Shown: positions 1 through 11,240 of the stretch, piece by piece
How positions within the stretch are numbered: the first letter of the stretch is position 1
How the letters are laid out: each line of letters begins with the position of its first letter
Assembly: GCA_947311845.1 (NCBI GenBank)
Contig: CAMZMU010000055.1
Coordinates: 17,484,877 to 17,548,876, forward strand
Length of the DNA: 64,000 nt
Direction of reading: 5' to 3'
Origin: Poa pratensis
Taxonomy: Eukaryota; Streptophyta; Magnoliopsida; Poales; Poaceae
Program-made: the position numbers and the translations under genes
Notes under the pieces: model-generated
Seen by the model: only the letters and a program-made list of their open reading frames with translations
What the model was told of the DNA's origin: nothing
Databases searched by the model: none

Positions 1-1382
1 ACCTCAGCGTATTGACCTCCTGCAAAGCTACAAGGAATCAATTGCTACAGACCCCAGTGGTCCTAGTGCTTCTGCTATGCCTGAGACTTGATAGCTGTGC
101 GAGGCACATAATCAATGTGATAATCCCCCATTTCAATTGCCCACTTGGCAATTCTTCCTGTAGCTTCGGAGTTTCTGATGATATCTGCTAAGGGAATAGA
201 ACTGACCACCATAATTGGATGCTCCTAGAAATACGGCTTCAATTTTCTACTAGCCATGAAAACACCAAACACTAGCTTCTGCCAATGTGGGTATCTCTGC
301 TTTGCATCTGATAGGACCTCACTGACATAATAGACCAGCCTTTGTACCGGGTTCTCTTTTCCTTCCTCTTTTCGCTCAACCACCACCACGGCACTCACAG
401 CTTGAGGCCCGACTGCAACATACAAAAGCATGGGTTCCTTGGGACCTGGCGCCGCTAAAACTGGCGCTTCTGACAACTGCTTCTTCAAGGCCTCAAAGGC
501 CTCATCTGCCTCTTGATTCCACACAAAGTTATATGTCTTCTTCAACAGCTTATACAACGGAATAGCTTTTTCTCCAAGCCGGGAAATAAACCGGCTCAAC
601 GCAGCCACACAACCTGTCAGCTTCTGAACATCAGCCAACTCCTCTGGCCTTTTCAAATTCTGGATTGCACTAATTTTTTCTGGGTTTGCCTCAATTCCAC
701 GCTCCGACACAATGAAACCAAGTAACTTGCCCGCTGGAACCCCAAACACACACTTCGTAGGATTAAGCTGCATCTTGTACTCTCTCAGATTCTTGAATGT
801 CTCTGCAAGCTCATTAATAAATGACCCGGCTTTTTCTGACTTGATAACCACATCATCAACATAAGCATACACATTGCGCCCAATCTGATCATGAAAACAA
901 TTCTGGATACACCTCTGATAAGTTGCTCCTGCATTTTTTAACCCAAAAGTCATGGTCTTGTAACAAAAAGCACCAAAGGGGGTGATAAACGACGTCTTCT
1001 CCCAATCTTCCTTGTTAAGTTTGATCTGATGATAACCTGAATACGCATCTAGAAAACACAAGAGCTCGCTGCCTGCAACTGCGTCAACGATTTGATCGAT
1101 GCGCGGCAGTGCAAACGGATCCTTGGGACAATACTTGTTCAAACTCGTGAAATCAATACACATCCTCCACTCATTATTATTTTTTAGAACCAAAACCGGG
1201 TTAGCTAACCACTCTGGATGAAACACTTCCATGATAAAGCCGTCCTCCAAAAGCCGGGCTATCTCTTCTCCTATAGCTTTCCTTCTCTCTGCATTCATTT
1301 TTCTCAAACCCTGTTTCACCGGCCTTGCCTTAGGATCAACATGTAAGCGGTGCTCAGCGAGTTCAGTTGGAATGCCTGGCAT
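1..1382 (-). pseudogene. Gypsy reverse transcriptase / RNase H fragment
   Basis: Reads leftward from 1382. It contains the RT thumb/palm motifs: MCIDFTSLN, LDAYSGYHQI, FGLKNAGATYQR and the catalytic YVDD near residue 174. A connection domain follows, with an RNase H start (LYVAVGPQAVSAVV). A TAG stop at 225-227 interrupts RNase H. The same frame continues to the window edge with typical RNase H sequence (ending around DYHIDYVPRTAIKSQ), so the stop is a mutation rather than the natural end. In a live element this enzyme copies element RNA into DNA within virus-like particles. The direct upstream partner is the protease region at about 1470-2335. Confidence 0.9.
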
Positions 1383-1468
1383 GTCACTAGGTGTCCATGC
1401 AAAAACATCCCGATTCTCACGGATGAACTCGATGAGCGCGCTTTCCTATTTGTCAGATAAGTTTGTCC

Positions 1469-2335
1469 CTATGGCGAACTGCTTGGAGGAATCTCCAGGC
1501 ACAAAATCCACCATCTTTGTATCCTTTGCTGCTTTGAATTTGCCCTGTCATCTTCTGTCATTGGCTTCTTGAGTGTCGTGTTATCCTGTGGGTCAACATT
1601 TGATCTATAAGCTTTCAACTCCTCTCTAGCACAAGTTTGTTCTGCCAGGGCTGCATCCCCCTCATCGCATTCTGCTGCAATCTCTCTGTTACCATGTACT
1701 GTAATGATCCCCTTGGGACCCGGCATTTTCAACTGTAGATACACATAACACGGCCTTGCCATGAACTTGGCGTAAGCCGGCCTTCCCAATAACGCATGAT
1801 AAGGACTTGGAAACTTTACTACCTCGAACGTGAGCCACTCTGATCTGAAATTATGGATAGACTCGCCAAAAGCAACCTCCAGTGCAATCTTTCCCTCTGG
1901 TGTGGCTGATTTCCCAGGAACTATACCGTGAAAAATTGTTGACGTTTTCTACAACTGTGACTCCTTCAATCCCATACGTACAAATGTATCCCAGTGCAGG
2001 ATATTAATACTACTACCACCATCCATCAGAACTTTTTTCAACTCGAAATTGTGAACTTGAGGAGCCACCACAAGAGCTAGCAGACCCGGGTGCTCCACCA
2101 CCTCTGGATGATCTGCCCTACTCCATGTGATGGTGTGCTCTGACCACCTCAGATATCTTGGCACCCCAACAGCCACTGTGTTAACTGCTCTCTTGACTAA
2201 CTTCTCTCTCTCTCTTGGTAGTGCCACTGGTGTATATGTGATACTGGCCCAACTGCCTCGGGTTCTGAGAAAATCCTCCCTGATTACTTGTATTCTAGTT
2301 CTGACCCTGACCCGGGTTTCCAGTGGGTACCGCAT
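1469..2335 (-). pseudogene. Gypsy aspartic protease region (broken)
   Basis: Two frames cover this stretch. The frame ending at 2335 contains KKVLMDGGSSINILH. DGGSS sits where retropepsins have D-T/S-G, so this is the active-site loop. The frame at 1469-1789 carries the protease C-terminal end (GRPAYAKFMA, where many elements have GRP) and the linker to RT. At least one frameshift separates the two near 1800-1950. The family role is cleavage of the element polyprotein. Assignment rests on position between gag and RT and on the DGGSS and GRP motifs. Confidence 0.7.
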
Positions 2336-5020
2336 TTGCTCCTGTTAGAGGCCCCGTAGCCGGGTTACCACCCTGGCCGGGTCCTCCACTTCTGTTTGCT
2401 CCCTGGAGAGCTCTCTGCACCTCATTATTTTTCCACCTATTCAAATCCACACACTGTGCCAATGAATGATTGGATGGTCTGCCCATCTTGCTATGGCGAG
2501 GACACGGCATCCTAAAAGCTTCCTCAGTACTCATTGGGCGTGTTCCCTGGTAACTACCTCCACTATTGTGATTCCCACTGTTTCCCTGATAACCCCTGTT
2601 GTCCTGGTAACCTCTATTTTCCTGATAACCTCTGTTTTCCTGGTAATTCCCGTCCATCCTTTGCCTCTGAAACCCGGTATTGGTGTTTGCTACTAACTCT
2701 GAACTTCCATCATTATGACCTCGCTTATGCTGACTCTGATTGTTGTTATTGTTGTTTCCCGAGCCATTATGGTTCCTTCCACCATTATTTGACGTGCTTT
2801 TCCCCTTTTCCTCCTCAGGCTCATCCTGAGTTTTGTCCGTGGCTGCGTGCCTATTGCAAGCATCCATCAACTCTGCCATGGTGACCGGCTTAACCCGGTG
2901 CCCTTCCTTCATACGACCCAGCTTCTGGACAAGTGGTGCATACTTACAAGTTTTCTCCATTGATGAAATTGCATCCTTGGGCTCAATACCAGATGAAGAG
3001 TGCAGTATCTCCGTGACCCGGCCCATCCAATGACGTGCTGACTCGCCTTTTTTCTATATACAACGATCAAGATCCTCAATGGAAAACAAACGCTTGCACG
3101 TACCCTGAAAATGCTTGGTGAAAACCGCCTTCAACTCATCCCAGGAATTAATGGACTTCTCTGGTAGATTTTTAAACCACAACTTCGCTGCTCCATCGCT
3201 CATCATCAAATACATGTACTTGGCACAAACATTCTCTGTGGCATTGCGTATACACATTGCCATCTCATAACTGCTCAACCAGCTGGCCGGGTCCATGCTG
3301 GGCTCATAATTAGATATCTTGCTTGGCTCCTTGAACTTCTCAGGGAAAGGCTCTGCTCTAATGGAATCTGAAAGACATTTTGGCCCGGCTAAACTAGAAG
3401 AACTTGCCGAAATATTGATATTACCGGGTGAGTTGCAGACGCGGCTGGTGCAGGACCCGGTCCTCCTTGTGGTACTCCTGCTGCAGGTACTACCGGGTTT
3501 GCATTACCCGCACTTCTCCCCGCGCGTGATCTATTGACTATCTACTGAGCTATGGAAATTGCTGGGGCGGGTTGATGCTGCTGATTGTTTTGATTTTGAT
3601 TTTGCTGGGGCGGGTTTTGCTGCTGTGCCGCTACAGGCCCGGCCAATGGCGGGTTACCTCCATTGCGACTCTTGCTACGATACGTTGTGGAATGCAATGC
3701 ACTTTTCTCCCTTGAATACTGAGTTTGCTGGACAACTGCAGTGCGTAACATGTCAATGGCACACCGGGCTTCAATCTCCGCTGGCGTGTCTCCCAATGGA
3801 ATACGATCAAGCGCCAAAGTTGCTGCATACATGTTATCCACCGGATTTGAATAGTGACCCGCCGGCGTGTGAAACCTTGGTGTTCTGGGCGGCAGACCCG
3901 GATTTCCCCTGGCTCCCCCAGCGGGCAAACTCGGCGCTGCTGCTGCCACGTTACCGGCTCTCCCCGTTCCTCCGTTTTGCTCTGTACTTACTCTAGCCAC
4001 TGGTGCCACCTGAGCAGCGCCAATGGGCTGATCTTCTGGAGTTCTGAACAGCGCTGCTACAGGCACTGCATTTGCTATACTTTCTCCACGGGCCAGTCGG
4101 CTCTGGTGCCTCCTCCGGTGAACCCGGGTCGCCTCATTGAGGCGATTTTCCTCCTCTTCTATTTGCCTCTTTCTTGCTTCTATTTCTTGCCTCTCTGCCT
4201 CGGCGTCCCTGCGCATCTGCTCCAATGCTCGGCGTGCTGTATCCAATTCCATTGCTCTAACTGCTGCGTTTTCTGGAGTAACCAACCTTGTAAGTGCTGA
4301 TGGATCTAAGACCAGGCCATTGTTAAACAAGGCCGGGGCAGCTGTTGTGTTACTTCTTTCCTCTCCTTGGGCCCGGTTATGCAGGAACCCAAAACTGTTT
4401 CTGTATCTTGCCGTATCCTCGCTTTCCTCTGAGACCGAAGCCGGCTCTCCATCAACTCTCCGTTCTGCCAACTCCAGAATTGGGGGCAGCTGCTGTTGAC
4501 CCGGGGTAAAGGCCGGTGGAACAACAACTGATGGTGATGGTTGCATGCTGGACGAAGGCGCGGTGTACACCGCTACCCTACGAACCGGGCTTGGACTTGA
4601 CTCTTGTTCCTCATCATCTTCCTCTTCTGCATCATACCCGAACCGGCCTTCAAACAGGGGCAAGATTGATTCCGACCCGGCTTGCTCCACCGCGTCACCC
4701 GGGATTTCTGCCGGGCCATCCAGCCGTTCCTCCAGCGTGTTCAGGACCTCCTCAACTTCAGTTGTGCCAATTGATTCCTCTCCATCAGATTGAACAATTG
4801 TGGGGGCTCCTGACACAGATTCATAATCTCCATCACTAGCAGATCTAGTTGTAATCATGCCCACAAAAACATTAAATTTGCCAATTGGAATAACATCACC
4901 TGATTCAAGCAGATCAGATTCCGGCCCCCAGCCAAAATCATCGACGATGGATTCTCCTTGCTCATTGACTATGATCTGGCCAAAAACAAAGTTTTCAGCC
5001 CCTCTCTTTGCTTCTCCCAT
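2295..5020 (-). pseudogene. Gypsy gag (broken)
   Basis: The likely start is the ATG at 5018-5020, just inside the primer-binding-like site; the open frame also runs upstream into the LTR. The N-terminal part (to about 3542) is acidic and Gln/Pro-rich, with a coiled-coil-like stretch rich in Arg/Glu (LEQMRRDAEAERQEIEARK). A break follows near 3300-3540. The conserved retrotrans_gag core then continues (ASWLSSYEMAM, AKLWFKNLP, ELKAVFTKHFQGTC), a stop sits near 3054, and the C-terminal part is Asn-rich with ENRGYQ repeats. A Cys/His cluster (CPRHSK...HSLAQC) replaces a classical CCHC knuckle. Gag would form the particle that packages element RNA. Confidence 0.75.
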
Positions 5021-5045
5021 GATGGTGACACCTTTGGCCGCGATT

Positions 5046-5061
5046 CCCACAGACGGCGCCA
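5046..5061 (-). other. Primer-binding-like site of the minus-strand gypsy element
   Basis: On the minus strand the sequence TGGCGCCGTCTGTGGG starts two bases after the LTR terminus ACA. TGGCGCC with a short spacer is the usual start of tRNA-primer sites in plant gypsy elements. The match to the tRNA-Asp 3' end is good for nine bases only. Confidence 0.7.
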
Positions 5062-5063
5062 AC

Positions 5064-5640
5064 TGTCGTGGGGTAGATAACACGGCAGATGCTACTTTAG
5101 GGTAGCTTGAGTTTTTGGGCAAGGCGACACTGGCGTCTGGGAGATTGTTTAGCATTGCAGGGGACACAGGCTTACCCAGGTTCGGCCTCTCCATTGGAGA
5201 TAAAGACCTACTTCCTGCTATCTTATTATTAATCTTGGTCTCGATCTCGATAACCCGGCTACGACAACAGAGACGGATCTCGATCTAGGTTACAAAACTT
5301 GTGTGTCTCTCTCGATGGTTCTCCCGCCTAAAGCTTGGGGATTCTGAAAGTCTTCTAGCTATGGCTCAGGGCCGGTTTATATAGATACCAGGCCCTCTGA
5401 CCGCGTACACAATAGAGCCGGGTTCTACCCGAACTCCAAGTCCTATCCTAGCTCCTTTATTCTTCGTGCATTCCAAGTCTTGAACCGCCTCTCGAACCGC
5501 CTCTTGTACCTTCCAGAATATCACCTTCCTTAGCCGGGTCACCGCCAAGATGCCGGCCCAGAAACATAACCCGGCCTGTGCTGAGGGCTAACTGGCCTGA
5601 CCGGGCCTCCTTCCTGGCGGGTCACGTTTCCCTCTTCATG
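5064..5640 (-). repeat. 5' LTR of the minus-strand gypsy element
   Basis: On the plus strand the LTR starts TGTCGTGGGGTAGATAACA at 5064, directly next to the primer-binding-like site. It runs right to about 5637-5675, where Athila pol coding sequence begins abruptly; the outer end cannot be fixed by eye. A minus-strand TATATAAA at 5376-5383 fits the LTR promoter. The LTR is GC-rich with repeated CCGGGT motifs. Confidence 0.7.
5376..5383 (-). promoter_or_regulatory. Candidate LTR TATA box
   Basis: TATATAAA read on the minus strand inside the gypsy LTR, about 310 bases upstream of the LTR/internal boundary. This is a plausible U3/R promoter position. No mapped transcription start supports it. 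Confidence 0.4.
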
Positions 5641-5675
5641 GGCATACCGGGAACCTGGGAATTGCGCCCCCTCCT

Positions 5676-8645
5676 AAAGAAGACCCTGTTTTTGATCTTA
5701 AGCCTTTACCTGATAATCTTAAGTATGTTCATATTGATGATAAGAAAATATATCCTGTTATTATTAGTTCTAAACTTTCAGGAGATGAAGAAGCAAAATT
5801 ATTGCAAGTTCTGAAGAAACATAGAGGCGCAATGGGCTATACTCTTGATGATTTAAAAGGGATTTCTCCTGCTATATGTCAGCATGCTATTAATATTGAG
5901 CCTGATGCCAAGCCTGTTGTTGAGCATCAACGTCGTTTAATTCCTAAGATGAAGGAAGTGGTAAGAAATGAGGTATTAAAACTTCTTGAAGCAGGTATAA
6001 TTTATCCTATTGCTGATAGTAGATGGGTTAGTCCTGTTCATTGTGTTCCTAAGAAAGGAGGAATAACTGTTGTGCCTAATGAAAATGATGAGCTTATTCC
6101 TCAGAGAGTTGTAGTTGGTTATAGAATGTGCATTGATTTTCGTAAGGTCAATAAGGTTACTAAGAAAGATCATTATCCTTTGCCTTTTATTGATCAGATG
6201 TTAGAAAGGTTGTCTAAGAAAACTCATTTTTGTTTCCTTGATGGTTATTCTGGTTTTTCCCAAATAGCTGTTAGAAAGGAAGATCAGGAGAAAACCACTT
6301 TTACCTGTCCTTATGGTACTTATGCTTATAGACGTATGCCTTTTGGTTTATGTAATGCTCCTGCTACTTTTCAGAGATGCATGTCTGCTATTTTTCACGG
6401 TTTTTGTGAAGAAATTGTGGAAGTCTTCATGGACGATTTCTCCGTCTATGGAACTTCTTTTGATAACTGTTTGCACAATCTTGACAAAGTTTTGCAGAGA
6501 TGTGAAGAAACCAATCTTGTTCTTAATTGGGAGAAATGCCATTTTATGGTTAATGAAGGCATTGTTCTTGGGCATAAAATTTCTGAAAGAGGTATTGAAG
6601 TTGATAGAGCTAAAGTGGAAGCAATTGAGAAAATGCCATGCCCCCGAGATGTGAAAGGTATTCGTAGTGTTCTTGGTCATGCTGGTTTTTATAGAAGGTT
6701 TATTAAAGATTTCTCTAAAATTTCAAAGCCACTTACCAATCTTCTTCAAAAGGATGTTCCATTTGTTTTTGATGACGAGTGTAAAGAGGCATTCGAAATT
6801 TTGAAGAAGGCTTTAATAACTGCTCCTATTGTTCAACCACCAGACTGGACTTTACCATTTGAAATTATGTGTGATGCTAGTGATTTTGCTGTAGGTGCTG
6901 TTTTAGGACAGCGAGTAGATAAAAAGTTAAATGTTATTCATTATGCTAGTAAGACTCTTGATGCAGCTCAAAAGAATTATGCTACTACTGAGAAGGAATT
7001 TTTAGCAGTAGTGTTTGCTTGTGATAAGTTTAGACCTTATATTGTTGATTCTAAGGTAACTATTCATACTGATCATGCTGCTATTAAATACCTTATGGAT
7101 AAGAAGGATGCTAAGCCTAGACTTATTAGATGGGTTCTCCTGTTACAAGAGTTCGATTTGCATATTGTTGATAGAAAAGGTGCTGAAAATCCTGTTGCTG
7201 ATAATCTGTCTAGATTAGAAAATATAATGCATGATCCTATTCCTGTTGATGACAATTTTCGAAATGAGCAGTTGGCTTCTATAAAGGTAAATTCGAATGA
7301 TTGTCCCTGGTATGCTGATTATGCTAACTTTATTGTTGCCAAGTATTTGCCTCCAACTTTTACTTATCAGCAAAGGAGGAAATTCTTCTGTGACTTGAGG
7401 CATTATTTTTGGGATGACCCACATTTATATAGAGAAGGAGTTGATGGTATTATGAGAAGATGTGTTCCAGAGCATGAGCAGAAGGAAATATTGGATAAAT
7501 GCCATGGTAGTGCTTATGGAGGACATCACGCCGGAGATAGAACTGCACAAAAGGTTCTACAATCAGGTTTTTATTGGCCTACTCTTTTTAAAGATGCAAG
7601 AAAATTTGTTTTGACCTGTGATCAATGTCAGAGAGTTGGGAATATTAGTAGACGTAATGAGATGCCTATGAATTATTCTCTTGTTATTGAACCTTTTGAT
7701 TGTTGGGGATTTGACTTTATGGGTCCTTTTCCCGCTTCAGATGGTTATACTCATATTCTAGTTGCTGTTGATTATGTTACTAAGTGGGTAGAGGCTATAC
7801 CAACCTCTAGTGCTGATGGTAAGACTTCCTTAAAAATGCTTAAGGATGTTATTTTCTCGAGGTTTGGTGTGCCTAGATATCTCATGACTGATGGTGGTTC
7901 ACACTTTATTCATGGTGGTTTTAGAAAAACTCTTGCTAAATATGGTGTCAATCACAGAATTGCTTCACCGTATCATCCTCAAACTAGTGGTCAAGTAGAG
8001 TTATCAAATAGAGAAATTAAGTTGATTTTGCAAAAGACTGTCAATAGGTCTAGAAAGAATTGGGCTAGAAAGCTTAATGATGCTTTGTGGGCTTATAGAA
8101 CAGCATATAAAAATCCTATGGGCATGTCTCCTTATAAAATGGTTTATGGAAAAGCTTGTCATTTACCTCTAGAATTAGAACACAAGGCCTATTGGGCAAT
8201 CAAAGAGCTTAATAGAGATTTCAAATTAGCTGGTGAGAAAAGGTTGCTAGAGTTAAGCTCTCTAGATGAATGGAGAAGTGAAGCATATGAAAATGCTAAA
8301 CTTTTCAAAGAGAAAGTTAAGAGATGGCATGACAAGAGAATTTTAAAAAGAGAATTTTGCATAGGTGATAAAGTTTTATTGTATAGGTCTCGTCTCAGAT
8401 TTTTTGCAGGAAAATTACTCTCAAAATGGGAAGGACCTTACATTGTGGAAGAAGTTTATCGTTCTGGTGCAATAAAAATTAATTCACTTGACGGTGACAA
8501 ACCTCAAGTTGTTAATGGGCAGAGACTTAAACATTATATTTCTGGAGAATCTTATAATGAAAATGTTGATATTATTCAAATGGTATCTCCGGAGGAATTT
8601 ATTAAAACTCAGAAACAGGAAACTGCAGAGTCTGATTTGAAGTAG
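5676..8645 (+). CDS. Athila-type pol: reverse transcriptase, RNase H and integrase, intact but 5'-truncated
   Basis: About 989 uninterrupted codons, entered mid-gene (first recognisable residues [17 protein letters not shown]) and ending in TAG at 8643-8645. RT motifs: [36 protein letters not shown] and the catalytic FMDD. RNase H follows ([35 protein letters not shown]). Integrase has an HHCC zinc finger (H..H in [11 protein letters not shown] in CDQC) and a D,D,E core ([28 protein letters not shown]). A chromodomain was not recognised. No stop or frameshift interrupts nearly 3 kb, which suggests a young copy or recent selection. Its own gag-pro is missing; element B carries the reverse. Confidence 0.93.
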   Translation, partial: KEDPVFDLKPLPDNLKYVHIDDKKIYPVIISSKLSGDEEAKLLQVLKKHRGAMGYTLDDLKGISPAICQHAINIEPDAKPVVEHQRRLIPKMKEVVRNEVLKLLEAGIIYPIADSRWVSPVHCVPKKGGITVVPNENDELIPQRVVVGYRMCIDFRKVNKVTKKDHYPLPFIDQMLERLSKKTHFCFLDGYSGFSQIAVRKEDQEKTTFTCPYGTYAYRRMPFGLCNAPATFQRCMSAIFHGFCEEIVEVFMDDFSVYGTSFDNCLHNLDKVLQRCEETNLVLNWEKCHFMVNEGIVLGHKISERGIEVDRAKVEAIEKMPCPRDVKGIRSVLGHAGFYRRFIKDFSKISKPLTNLLQKDVPFVFDDECKEAFEILKKALITAPIVQPPDWTLPFEIMCDASDFAVGAVLGQRVDKKLNVIHYASKTLDAAQKNYATTEKEFLAVVFACDKFRPYIVDSKVTIHTDHAAIKYLMDKKDAKPRLIRWVLLLQEFDLHIVDRKGAENPVADNLSRLENIMHDPIPVDDNFRNEQLASIKVNSNDCPWYADYANFIVAKYLPPTFTYQQRRKFFCDLRHYFWDDPHLYREGVDGIMRRCVPEHEQKEILDKCHGSAYGGHHAGDRTAQKVLQSGFYWPTLFKDARKFVLTCDQCQRVGNISRRNEMPMNYSLVIEPFDCWGFDFMGPFPASDGYTHILVAVDYVTKWVEAIPTSSADGKTSLKMLKDVIFSRFGVPRYLMTDGGSHFIHGGFRKTLAKYGVNHRIASPYHPQTSGQVELSNREIKLILQKTVNRSRKNWARKLNDALWAYRTAYKNPMGMSPYKMVYGKACHLPLELEHKAYWAIKELNRDFKLAGEKRLLELSSLDEWRSEAYENAKLFKEKVKRWHDKRILKREFCIGDKVLLYRSRLRFFAGKLLSKWEGPYIVEEVYRSGAIKINSLDGDKPQVVNGQRLKHYISGESYNENVDIIQMVSPEEFIKTQKQETAESDLK

Positions 8646-8760
8646 GTATGATTTCGGTAAGAAAAAGTCCGCGTTTTACTTCGAAACTTTTATATTAGTT
8701 ATATTTATACAATTTTGGAAATATCAAGACGAATAAGTGCCGGAGGAGGTGCCCGAGGGC

Positions 8761-8816
8761 ACCACGCCACAGCAGGGCGCGGGCCCCACCTGGGCCGCGC
8801 CCAGCTATGGCGTGGT
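8761..8816 (+). repeat. GC-rich hairpin module upstream of element A third ORF
   Basis: Arms ACCACGCCA (8761-8769) and TGGCGTGGT (8808-8816) are exact inverted repeats around a GC-rich core. The same layout occurs in the LTR of element A (11519-11572), and in the LTR and the interior of element B. A TATA-like CTATATATTTA follows at about 8881-8891, and the third ORF begins at 8979. It may be an LTR-derived internal promoter or an RNA structure. Confidence 0.6.
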
Positions 8817-8978
8817 CGCCTCGGAGACCCCCTCCGACTCCGCTTCGCCCTGTGCTTTCCTTTTCACGCGTTATTTTCTGCTATATATTTACCCGGATCT
8901 CCCGAGGTCCGTATCTCGTGTTTTCGTCGCGTTTGTTTTCGAGCTGTTTCTGCCAGGGTTGTAGAAGTCTAGAGCACC

Positions 8979-9527
8979 ATGGTCGCCTCCAACAACCCTG
9001 ACAAGGAGGGCCTGAAGAAAGATCTGAAAGACCAAGATGCTGAGGAGGAGAAGGAGAAGACTGAAGCTGTCGGTGAAGAAGAGGAAGATCCAAGTCCTAT
9101 TCCCACCGCTACCGTTGCAAGCATCGGAGTGGTGCAGAACAAGCCCAGGGCCAGGCAGGGCGCGAGGATGAGCACTGGTGGGAGAGTTCCTCGTCGCTTC
9201 CTAGCTCCAAGAACACTTCCTTCAGATACCAAAAGGCCTTTTCACACTCTCATCCATAAGTATCCCTTTGAAAAAGTTCCAGAATCAGAATTGCCCAGTA
9301 GCTGGGATATGGATCGTTCTGACCATGCAGGAAAAGGGAGCTCCAAAGCTGAAGAGAAGTGGGGTAACAACTCCAAAAGCTGGGATTCACCCTCTGACAG
9401 GATGATGAACCGCATTGAGCAGAATTCAGAGCTTGTCCGCACCCTCATTGGTAGAGTTGATGAGTTAATGGAGCTTGCCGAGAAGCTCATTAGAGGGGCG
9501 CCACCACCATCACCGCCAAGGGAGTAA
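8979..9527 (+). CDS. Small third ORF of Athila element A, unknown function
   Basis: 182 codons starting at an ATG in a good context (GCACCATGG) and ending TAA. The N-terminus is very acidic and Lys/Glu-rich (EEEKEKTEAVGEEEEDPSP). The middle is basic (RARQGARMSTGGRVPRRF). The C-terminus has a probable short coiled coil (NRIEQNSELVRTLIGRVDELMELAEKL) and a Pro-rich tail. There is no signal peptide or membrane segment, so it is not an obvious envelope protein. It lies between the promoter-like hairpin block and a polypurine-like tract, and about 330 bases after pol. I do not recognise a family. Element B carries a different, ATHILA-type ORF in the equivalent place. Confidence 0.6.
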   Translation: MVASNNPDKEGLKKDLKDQDAEEEKEKTEAVGEEEEDPSPIPTATVASIGVVQNKPRARQGARMSTGGRVPRRFLAPRTLPSDTKRPFHTLIHKYPFEKVPESELPSSWDMDRSDHAGKGSSKAEEKWGNNSKSWDSPSDRMMNRIEQNSELVRTLIGRVDELMELAEKLIRGAPPPSPPRE

Positions 9528-9563
9528 TTCACCATGGGTAACAACACACTCCCAGCTTGTTTC

Positions 9564-9577
9564 AAGCTTGGGGGGGT
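9564..9577 (+). other. Internal polypurine-like tract, element A
   Basis: AAGCTTGGGGGGGT lies 36 bases after the third ORF stop. It nearly equals the true polypurine tract AAGCTTGGGGGGAGT beside the 3' LTR 1.65 kb further on. Element B has the same duplication at 18848. Confidence 0.6.
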
Positions 9578-11225
9578 GTTTTCAGTATCACCATCTTTAT
9601 CTTTATCTTTCTTTATATTTTTGCTTAGTACCATGAGTAGAGAAGTTATCATATGAGATAGTTTGCAATGTGGAGTATCACTCCTTAGTTGGTTATCGTT
9701 GTATCCGTTGGTGTGAGGTTTATTGTGATGGAATATTAATGAGAAGCTTTATCTTTACTTTCTGCACACTTTATTTTAGCCAGCAAGTCCTTTGTCATAT
9801 GCTGATCTTGTTACATTAGTATTGGCATCACTTTGGGTGCAGCAAGTAAATTTAGTTGGTTGTGGCAAACTTAGACTGGTCAGTAGTATCAATACTTTTT
9901 ACACTTAAGTAGAAAAGAGGGAACTGGTTGCAATAACATTATCCCTATTGTTTTCCTCTTTGTTGGCCAATGAGTTTATTATTCTTGAATTAAAGTGTTT
10001 TGTGCCCACAAAGTAGATAGCATGGTTGTTCTATTAGATCTATAAGTGTTTGTCTCTCTCAATTCTTGTGCTTGCTACTAAACCTTGCTAGCCTAAAACC
10101 TTGTACTGAGAGGAGATACTTCTCGTGCATCCAAAACCCTGAACCAAAGCACTCCATTCGTGTCCACCATAACTACCTATCATGTAGTGTTCGCACTACT
10201 CCAAGTACATTTTCTCGTGTGCTACCTTTAACTATTCAAAACTATTATTATATCCCTTTTTGTGTCACTGTTCACCAAGCTCATAAGGACGTGGTAGCAG
10301 ATGTGTCATCTTCCATGCTAACTGATTTACAAGGATTGGCAGCTTCATCTGCTTCTCCACCTTTTATTTTGCATTAAAAGAGCTGGTTAGTCCACCCTAT
10401 AAATAAATAAATAAATAGACACTCCTCCACGGTGATTGTTGGTCGGCAACCGAGGATTCGGTCAAGCCATGGTTTGTGGAAAGAAATGGTTGGGAGGAGT
10501 GTCATCAATAAGTGCTTGTTACAAGTGCAGTTCTATAAACTCTCGGAACCGCTCTAAAAGTTAATTAGTATGGAAGATGACAAGGATTCTACCACTGATT
10601 TGTTGACCAATAGCATACACCTCTCAAAGCAATATTTTTACACTCTCTATGCCTTCGGGAACTAAAAAGCTCTAGCACACGTTTTAATCCCTGCTTCCCT
10701 CTGCGAAGGGCCTATCATTTATTTATTGTTGAGTCAGTAAACCTATTCCCTCTATCCCGAGCAAGCACTCGAATTGTTATAGATACAATCATTTATAGTT
10801 CATAATATTTCCTATCATGTTTTGTCTACTTTGCTTGAGCACATGAAGTTTTATCTTTGAGAATATGACTTTGACAGTTTTCTTTGGAATGTGAAAGGAA
10901 CAGTGATGATTGAGCAACTCTATTTCTGCAATATAGCTCTAGTATAAAGACTCTTCTTGAAAGATAAGTTAGAATGTTGATTGTTCTCTGACCAAGAACA
11001 CAGTTTGCCACATCCAATTGGTTTGCTTAATGTACCTTTATTTGTGGTTGTTCCATTACTTGTTCCAAGTTAAGTAGAATGTGTAGAGACTGCTGTTTAA
11101 AATGACTTGTTTAGCTGAGTAAATACTGATGCTTCTTGTCCGTATTCTTTATTATCGACACTTCACTCCATAAACATGTGGACTTGTTTACTGAGCTCAG
11201 TTTTCGCTTGGGGACAAGCGAGTCT
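9578..11225 (+). other. Long 3' untranslated region of element A
   Basis: AT-rich, without convincing coding capacity. The block 10085-10736 aligns by eye with 19706-20343 of element B: shared phrases include TTGTACTGAG, GTGCTACCTTTAA, TCGGAACCGCTCT and TCCCTCTGCGAAGGGCC. Conservation between two diverged elements implies a cis-acting role or common descent of a non-coding RNA region. A conserved stem is listed separately. Confidence 0.6.
10418..10503 (+). other. Conserved inverted repeat in element A 3' UTR
   Basis: Arms GACACTCCTCC (10418-10428) and GGAGGAGTGTC (10493-10503) pair over 11 bases around a 64-base loop. The loop contains CCGAGGATTCG and GCCATGGTTTGTG, which are also kept in element B (20030-20117). 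There one arm base differs but pairing is kept as G.U. Confidence 0.6.
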
Positions 11226-11240
11226 AAGCTTGGGGGGAGT
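11226..11240 (+). other. Polypurine tract of element A
   Basis: AAGCTTGGGGGGAGT sits directly before the LTR start TGATACGTCC, the position where plus-strand DNA synthesis is primed in LTR retrotransposons. Confidence 0.8.

Larger units (their letters stand above)
1..5063 (-). mobile_element. Ty3/gypsy LTR retrotransposon, internal region (probably Tat-type), left end cut by window
   Basis: The minus strand encodes gag, an aspartic protease and reverse transcriptase/RNase H in gypsy order from right to left. The right end is a primer-binding-like site followed by an LTR. The RT carries YVDD and a CIDFTSLNKYCPKDPF block. Gag is Asn-rich. These traits and the TGGCGCC-type primer site suggest the Tat group, which is inference. 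Reading frames are broken in several places (gag near 3300-3540, the gag/protease junction near 2295-2335, protease to RT near 1800-1950, and a stop in RNase H at 225-227), so the copy is not autonomous. Integrase and the 3' LTR lie outside the window. Confidence 0.85.
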
